Shown here: positions 57,691-64,000 of the stretch, piece after piece
Layout: each line of letters opens with the position of its first letter
Numbering within the stretch: position 1 is the stretch's first letter
Assembly: GCF_029873635.1 (NCBI RefSeq)
Contig: NC_080423.1
Location: 94,097,691 to 94,161,690, forward strand
Length of the DNA: 64,000 nt
Direction: 5' to 3'
Source: Malania oleifera
Taxonomy: Eukaryota; Streptophyta; Magnoliopsida; Santalales; Ximeniaceae
Translations under genes and position numbers: made by a program
The notes under the pieces: generated by a model
Told to the model about the DNA's origin: nothing
What the model saw: only the letters and a program-made list of their open reading frames with translations
The model's database searches: none

Positions 57691-59708
57691 AATATTTCTA
57701 AACAAATCTTTATTTTTCTATCCCTACCCGCATGCTTACTAAATCTGATTTCCAACATGCTCTTCAGAGTTATCTGAAATAAAAATATGATTGGAGTGAG
57801 AAGACGCTCAGTAAGTAAATAAGATTATTATTAGTGTGTAGTCAAAATGAGTTTTTTTAAAAATTTCGTAAAATAATATTTAATATTATAATTTCAAAAT
57901 TGTCTCTAGAATAAATATAAATTTAAAAATTTCTGCATAAAACTTTTACCATCAATTATAACAGTAAAATTTTTTAATCATATACTATAACTGTTAAATT
58001 AAACTTTTAATTTTAAAACTGTATAAATATTTAATGATAAATATACATATACTTTTCCTTATATGTTTTCTTTAGATCGTCATTTAAGCACTAGAATGAA
58101 TCTTTTCATGTAAACTTACACTTTTCCTTCAAATCATCAGTAACTTTGTACACGTAATTAACTATGTATAAACATATATTGTAAAAACCACCCTTAAGCC
58201 TGTTTGTCGTAAGTCATGTTTACCCCCATGACTGGGTTGTGCGGTCCGAAGACTGGACTTAGCTGGCTAGCCAACCAAACTAAATCAACGTACGTAAACT
58301 TTAAGTGAGATTTTTCTTATTAAATCCTGGTCCGGAACCAGGTGTGCACTCAGGAGAAATCCACTAACATAATTAACCACTCTGTAAACAGTATGGGTGC
58401 ACTCTGATCTGTATAAACTTTAAGCTGCGGTACCAAACATCTATAATTTTAAACTTTCGTTGCCATAAGGGGTTTTAAAATTATCTTATTATAATTTATG
58501 CAATTTAAAATAATATCGTAAAAATCTCATCTTTACTCATATTTTCAAAAAAAATGCAACGTAAAAATAAACTCATGCCACACAATTTTTATATTAAAAA
58601 TATATATAATTTTATTTTTGAATAGAAAGAAATGCTGAAAATTTACCCGATGGGATTAGAACATTTCTTAACCCAAAAATAGATGCAAGTATATTAAAGA
58701 TAGAACTGGTATAATTAAATATGCGTAAAAATAAACTCATGAAAATTTTGTGAAACTAATTAACATAATTGAAATTTACTTATAAAATAAACTCGGGTAT
58801 AAATTTTAAATAAAAAAAAAACTAACATAATCAAAATTTACTTACCTTCTTCTTTACGAACACTGTAACTATCTCTAAGAAATGAGATCGGAAAGAGTAG
58901 GTGATTGAAAACTTATTTAAAAATTCTCTCTACACCACAACTTCTTTCACTCATCCTTCTCTTTCTTGGAAAATTGTTGTGAAAAATGAAAGTTGAGAGC
59001 TCCCTATTTATAGGAAAATTTTGGGGAAGAAATGAAATTTATAAAAGTGTGGGGAGATGGGTGAAAATATAATTTTTTAAAAATTAAAGAATGGGTAAGG
59101 TATGGGTTGAGTATGAGATGGGGATGGAGCCCATGGGGGAGTACTTGCCACCATTCCTATTAAATAAATTTTTAATTAATCACTTACCTAATTAATTAGT
59201 CAATTAGTTAATTAATTATTTTATTATTTTTCTTAATCATTATTATCATTGTTTTTACTTTTAAACTATTTTTAGTATTTATTTATTTTTGAACAAGAAT
59301 TAAATTTGAATTTTGAAAACTCATGTGGGCCCCACATGGTCTTGTGGGCCCCACACAACTTCGAGACCCGAATGGATCCTAGGTAATTCGAATAATTCTT
59401 ATACGATTTTATGCATCCTACATAACTTTGAGACTCGTGTAAACCTCTATACGGTTTCGGGACTCATGAGGGCCCTACACAGTCTTGGGAGCCCCGCATA
59501 GGATACCTATATTATTATTATTTTATCATATATTTCTACAAATTATATTAGTCAAAACATTATTTTATATACTTATTTACATATATAAACAATGTCTTGT
59601 GATTCCGGGACTCATGTGGACCTCACATAGTCTTGTGGGCTCCACATATGATACCTATATTATTATCATCTTATTGTGTATTTTTACAAATTATGTCTGT
59701 CAAGACAC

Positions 59709-59712
<4 letters not shown>

Positions 59713-59750
<38 letters not shown>
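59713..59750. repeat. (TA)n microsatellite in the outer solo LTR
   Basis: About 18 TA units, expanded relative to the corresponding 'TATATATA' at about 57428 in the inner LTR. Confidence 0.85.
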
Positions 59751-62700
59751 TTATTTACGTGTATAAACAGTGTCTATCCTGTTTATCCTATGAAATTCCA
59801 TTTTGACTAGGCCGACCTCCATGGAGTGACTGAGCCGTAATGGTCTCTGAGCACTCGCTTAGACAAGGTCTTTCTTAGGCATCAAACATGGAATCAAGGA
59901 TCTTACAGAAAAATACTTCTGTATTGATATTAACTCAATGACCATTTTTATTATTTTATTATTATTGTGCTTTAATCATGTATATATTTTTGGGTCATCA
60001 CATATTAAATACCTTAGGATTTTTTTCACAGCTATTTGATGTGATTCTTTAGGTTCTGATTGAAACCGTGCACACATGCATACACTAAACATTATATCCG
60101 CCTTACTAGTTGTTAGGTATAACAAACTTCCTATCATAGTTCTATAATATTTCATATCTACTGGTTTCCCTTTTTCATCTTTATCAAGGCTTATGGAAGT
60201 ACTCGTGGGTGTACCTATTGGCTTACTACTTTCCATTTCGAATTTCTTAAGCATATCTTTTATATATTTGGATTGATTTATAAAAGCTTCATTCTTTACA
60301 TGTTTGATTTGTAATCCTAGGAAGTAGTTCAATTCTCTTATCATGCTCATTTCAAATTCCTCTTACATACATTTAGCAAATTCTTTACATAAATTATCAT
60401 TAGTTGCACCAAATATGATATCGTCTACATAAATTTGAATTATAAGCATTTCATCCTTCTTATTTTTGATAAATAAGGTACTATCAACCTTTCCTTTAGA
60501 AAACCCCTTTTCTAGTGAGAACCTACTAAGTCTTTCATAACAAGGCCTAGGGGCTTGTTTCAAATCATATAAAGTCTTAGTTAACTTGTACACATAATCA
60601 GGTTTTTGAATGTCCTCAAAGCCCGATCGTTGTGCTACATATACCTTGTCATTTATATAACCATTTAAAAAGGCATTCTTCACATCCATTTGATACAATT
60701 TGAATTCCTTATGAGATGCATAAGGTAAAAGCATTCTTATTGCTTCCATTCTAGTTACGGAAGCAAATGTCTCATCATAATCTATTCATTCTTCTTGGTT
60801 GTATCCTTGAACTACAAGTTTAGCTTTATTTCTTACCACAATTCCATTTTCATCCTTTTTATTTCTAAATACCTACTTAGTTACGATGATTGAATGGTTA
60901 TTTGGCTTGGGAACTAATTTCCATACTTTATTTCTTTCAAATTGATTTAATTCTTCTTGCATGACTATTATCCATGAGTCATCACTTAGAACTTCTTCAA
61001 CATTCTTTGGTTCATCTTGAGATAAGAAAGCATAATGATTGCATAGATTTTTCAAAGAAGATCTTGTAGTTATACCTCGTGATGGGACTTCTATTATTTG
61101 ATCTTTCAGATGATTTCTTACATATTTCCATTCCTTGGGTAATTCAGTATTTTCTACAGCATCAATATTTGATTTTACTTCATTTTCTTCTTCTTTTGCT
61201 TTTACTATGTCTAAGTCTTTTGGTTTTTGAGTAGTTTGAACTTCTTCACCTTTTATTGATTTATTGAATGGATTTTCTTCATCAAATGTTACATGAATTG
61301 ATTCCAACATTGTAAGAGTTCTTTTATTGTATCTTCTAAAAGCTTTGCTCTTTATTGCATACCCTAAGAATATACCTTCATCATCTTGTGCATCAAATTT
61401 TCCTAAATCATCTTTATCATTTAATACAAAACACTTGCATCCAAAAACATGAAAGTAAGAAATGTTAGGCCTCTACTTTTCCAAAGTTCATAGGGAGTTT
61501 TATTTAAACTTGATCTTATTGAAACTCTATTTATCACATAGCATGCGGTATTTACCGCTTCAGTCCAAAAGTATTTTGATAGATTATGTTCATTTAGCAT
61601 TGTTCTTGCCATTTCTTGAAGAGTTCTATTCTTTCTTTCTACAACTCCATTTTGTTGTGAAGTTTTAAGTGCTGAAAAATTATGATTAATTCCATATTCA
61701 TTGTCAAATTTTTCAACTTCTTTGTTGTTGAATTCTCATCATTGATCACTCCTTATATTTGAAACATTATATCTTTTTTTTCATTTTGAAGTTTCTTGCA
61801 TAAATTTATTAACATGTTACAAGTTTCATCCTTGGAGACTAAAAATAATATCCAAGTAAACCTAGAGTAATCATCAATTATGACAAAGACATATTGCTTA
61901 CCTCCTATGCTTTGAGTTCTAGTAGGACCAAACAAATCTAAATGAATAAGTTTTAAGGGTTTACTAGTAGAAATATGTTTCTTCTTTTTAAAACTTATTT
62001 TAATTTGCTTTCCAAGTTGGCAAGCATCATAAATTTTATCTTTTATGAATTTTGTATTTAGTAAACCTTTGACTAACTTCTTTCTAGATAAGTTTGATAA
62101 TAGGTCCATGCTTACATGCACTAGTCTTCTATGCCAAGGCCAACTGGTTTCGTTTATGGCAACTAAGCATGTTACATCTTGAGAGATTAAATTTTCAAGG
62201 TTTATACAATATACATTATTTACTCTATAAGCTGTGAATAGAATTTCATGTTTTCTTGGATTTTGAACTATGCACTTATCTTGTTTAAAGATTATGTCAA
62301 GCCCTTTGTCACTAAGTTAACTTATGCTTAAAAGGTTATACTTTAATCCATCAACCAATAAAACATCATCAATTGTAAATGAGGCTCATTTACCAACTTT
62401 ACCAATTCCAACGATTTTACCTTTATCGTTGTCACTGAAGGTCACACACCCTCCATCTTTTTGAACTAGGGTGGTGAACTTTGTTCTATCCCCGATCATA
62501 TGTTTTGAACACCCGCTGTCCAAGTACCATTTTTCCTTTGATGGAGTGTTCCTAAAGCATACCTACAAGGAAGGATTTACGGTGTTACTTTTGGAACCCA
62601 AAGCTTCTTAATTCTTTTTAAGTCATATATAATTTTAGCGTTCACTTTCCATTCATTTTTTATTTTGACATACTTCTTTTTAAGTGGACAATTAAACTTT

Positions 62701-64000
62701 ATGTGTTCTTTATTCCTACACAAGTAGCAAGTAGTGTTTTCATGTATATTTGTAGAGGATGTACTTGCATAGTATTTTGCTTCTTTTACAAAGTATCCCA
62801 TAAATAAGTTTTTTTTGTTTTTTTTTTTTCAATTTCATTGTAACCAATTCCTTCTTTGTTACTATTCATCATTTGTTGTCCAACCATCTTTTTAAAGTTC
62901 TCTTTTCCTTTGGCAAATTTGTAAATGATTTTATCTTTATCTTTAATTTTACTTTTAAGATCACTTATTTCTAAGTCTTTTTTGCCATCACCATTTACTT
63001 GTAGTTTTACTAACTCTTGAGACATGTTGTTAATTTTCTTCATTAGATCATCAATATGAGATTCTTTTTCTTTTTCAGCTGTTTTAGAACTTTCTAGTTG
63101 ATTCTTAATATTTTCATTTTGTTCTTTCAAGGTTATGTTCCTTTTAGACACTTTAATGAACCTATTGTGTAAGGTAAATAATTCAGCTTGGATTTCCTTG
63201 TATGAAGGCATACTATCACATAAATCATTACAAGATTCCTCACTAGATTCTTTCGATGAACTATAATAAGAGTTTACCTTAACATTGTGTGTCATAAAGC
63301 ACATGTTGGCAACTTCTTATTCACCTGATTCATCCTCCGATTTGTTTGAGCTTGTATCATCCCATGTAGCTTTCATTGCCTTCTTTTTCTTCTTCTTGTT
63401 GTTTCCTTTATGTTTGTTTCTCCTTTATTAATTTTTGATCCTTTAAACTTCCAAGGGAATGTCCTATTCTTTCTGAAAAATTTTCCAAGTCTTTTAGTGA
63501 TAAAGGTTAGTTCTTCATCATCTAATTCATTGTCTTCATCTTCATCACTAAAACTTTCTTTACCGGCCTTAAAGGCTATTGATCTCTTATTTTTATTATT
63601 GTTCTTTGAATTTCTTTCGTTCATCACCATCTTATATATGAGAAGGGATCCGATTAACTCATCAAGGGAGGTATTTTTCAGGTTTCTTCCTTCCATGATT
63701 GTAGTGGCCTTAGGTTCCCATATCGGAGGAAGTCCTCTAAGGATTTTTCTAATCATTTCATATGTTGAATAATTTTTCCCTAAAGTGTTTAAGGAATTTA
63801 TTATGTGAGTAAACCTAGTATACATGCTAGTGATAGTTTCATTAGGATTCATCTTAAAGGCTTCATACTCGCTAGTGAGCATGTTGATTCTATTATCTCT
63901 GACATCTATAGTTCCTTCATAGGTTACCTCTAACTTGTCCCAAATTTCTTTGGCTGACTTACATGTCATGACCCTATTAAACTTAATTACATCTAAGGCA

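Larger units (their letters stand above)
55027..60002 (-). mobile_element. Outer solo LTR (2481 bp without its insert), inserted in the Sirevirus pol
   Basis: On + it runs TGTAACACCCCAACCCCGAG ... GGGTCATCACA, flanked by the exact 5-bp duplication TATTA (55022-55026 and 60003-60007). It is present as 55027-55200 and 57696-60002, because a second LTR sits in it. Promoter orientation is minus: TATA box CCTATAAATAGGGAG at about 59001-59015 and GTAAGTAAA after the leader near 58845. No internal region or partner LTR is seen, so it is a solo LTR left by LTR-LTR recombination. Confidence 0.88.
54470..64000 (-). mobile_element. Ty1/copia element of Sirevirus type, broken, running off the right edge
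   Basis: Minus-strand parts in order: gag (64000 to about 62800, with AKEIWDKLEVTYEGT and a long coiled-coil region at 63304-62786), CCHC knuckle (about 62690-62760, CYLCRNKEHIKFNC), protease region (about 62400-62570), integrase (about 62130-61400), a connecting region (61310-60873), reverse transcriptase (about 60870-60008, with MDVKNAFLNGYI and YVDDIIFGATN) and RNase H (about 55021-54475). The gag phrases fit the SIRE/Maximus lineage. RT and RNase H are separated by nested solo LTRs (55027-60002). Its coding text carries several further breaks. It is a fossil, moderately old; its 5' LTR is beyond the window. Confidence 0.85.

Noticed and set aside
63410-63772. 120-aa plus-strand Ser/Leu-rich frame
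   Set aside because: Antisense to the Sirevirus gag.
1-64000. tRNA, rRNA, CRISPR array or bacterial operon
   Set aside because: No cloverleaf-like gene, rRNA segment or direct-repeat/spacer array was found; the tandem repeats present have no unique spacers and sit in LTRs.

Overview
This is plant nuclear DNA, most likely from a eudicot. It is AT-rich, the genes have GT-AG introns, and most of the length is LTR retrotransposon of Ty1/copia and Ty3/gypsy type, with small inverted-repeat DNA elements and many CT/TA microsatellites. No bacterial, organellar or CRISPR features were seen. Everything here was read by eye; no search or alignment was run.

Three host genes are well supported. (1) A type II metacaspase on + (6734-15026, two exons, 417 aa, catalytic His86 and Cys139 present). 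Its single intron is about 7.0 kb because a decayed Ty1/copia element lies inside it. That element itself holds an 870-bp hAT-type MITE with a perfect 8-bp target duplication. (2) A cytochrome P450 of the CYP714 type on + (20877-24269, five exons, 529 aa, all signature motifs), with a 468-bp MITE-like element in its last intron. (3) A GT-2-clade trihelix transcription factor with one C-terminal DNA-binding domain on - (45795-40237, two exons, 399 aa), whose 4.4-kb intron contains 3' ends of RTE-type LINEs. A short membrane-anchored ORF at 38979-39194 is a weak fourth candidate. I infer no shared pathway; the genes are neighbours in a repeat-rich region.

Layout. 0-1 kb: pararetrovirus-like fossil. 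1-5.3 kb: two old LTRs, one with a primer-binding site. 6.4-15.2 kb: metacaspase with nested insertions. 15.5-19.3 kb: MITE-like element, LTR remnant, minus-strand LTR. 20.9-24.3 kb: P450. 24.7-26.8 kb: short duplication and featureless DNA. 26.8-36.7 kb: broken Ty3/gypsy chromovirus (Tekay/Del-like) with both LTRs. 36.7-40.2 kb: microsatellites and the small ORF. 40.2-45.8 kb: trihelix gene. 46-48.5 kb: no gene seen. 48.5-53.3 kb: cluster of LTR pieces around a copia fragment. 53.3-64 kb: minus-strand Sirevirus-like copia element, split by one solo LTR that is itself split by a second solo LTR of the same family, each with a perfect 5-bp target duplication.

The most unusual signals are regulatory-looking. 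The chromovirus LTR has seven perfect TCGTCGAC-type palindromes plus variants spaced about 20-25 bp apart just upstream of its TATA box. The unrelated Sirevirus-like element has a similar array built from a different palindrome (CTCAGGCGCCTGAG-like) at about 21-22 bp spacing, also just upstream of a TATA box. In addition, eight diverged LTRs share a CTTACTGAG...TCTCACCC block followed by an AG, in several cases a roughly 65-nt segment and a GTAAG, which looks like a conserved mini-exon inside the LTR.
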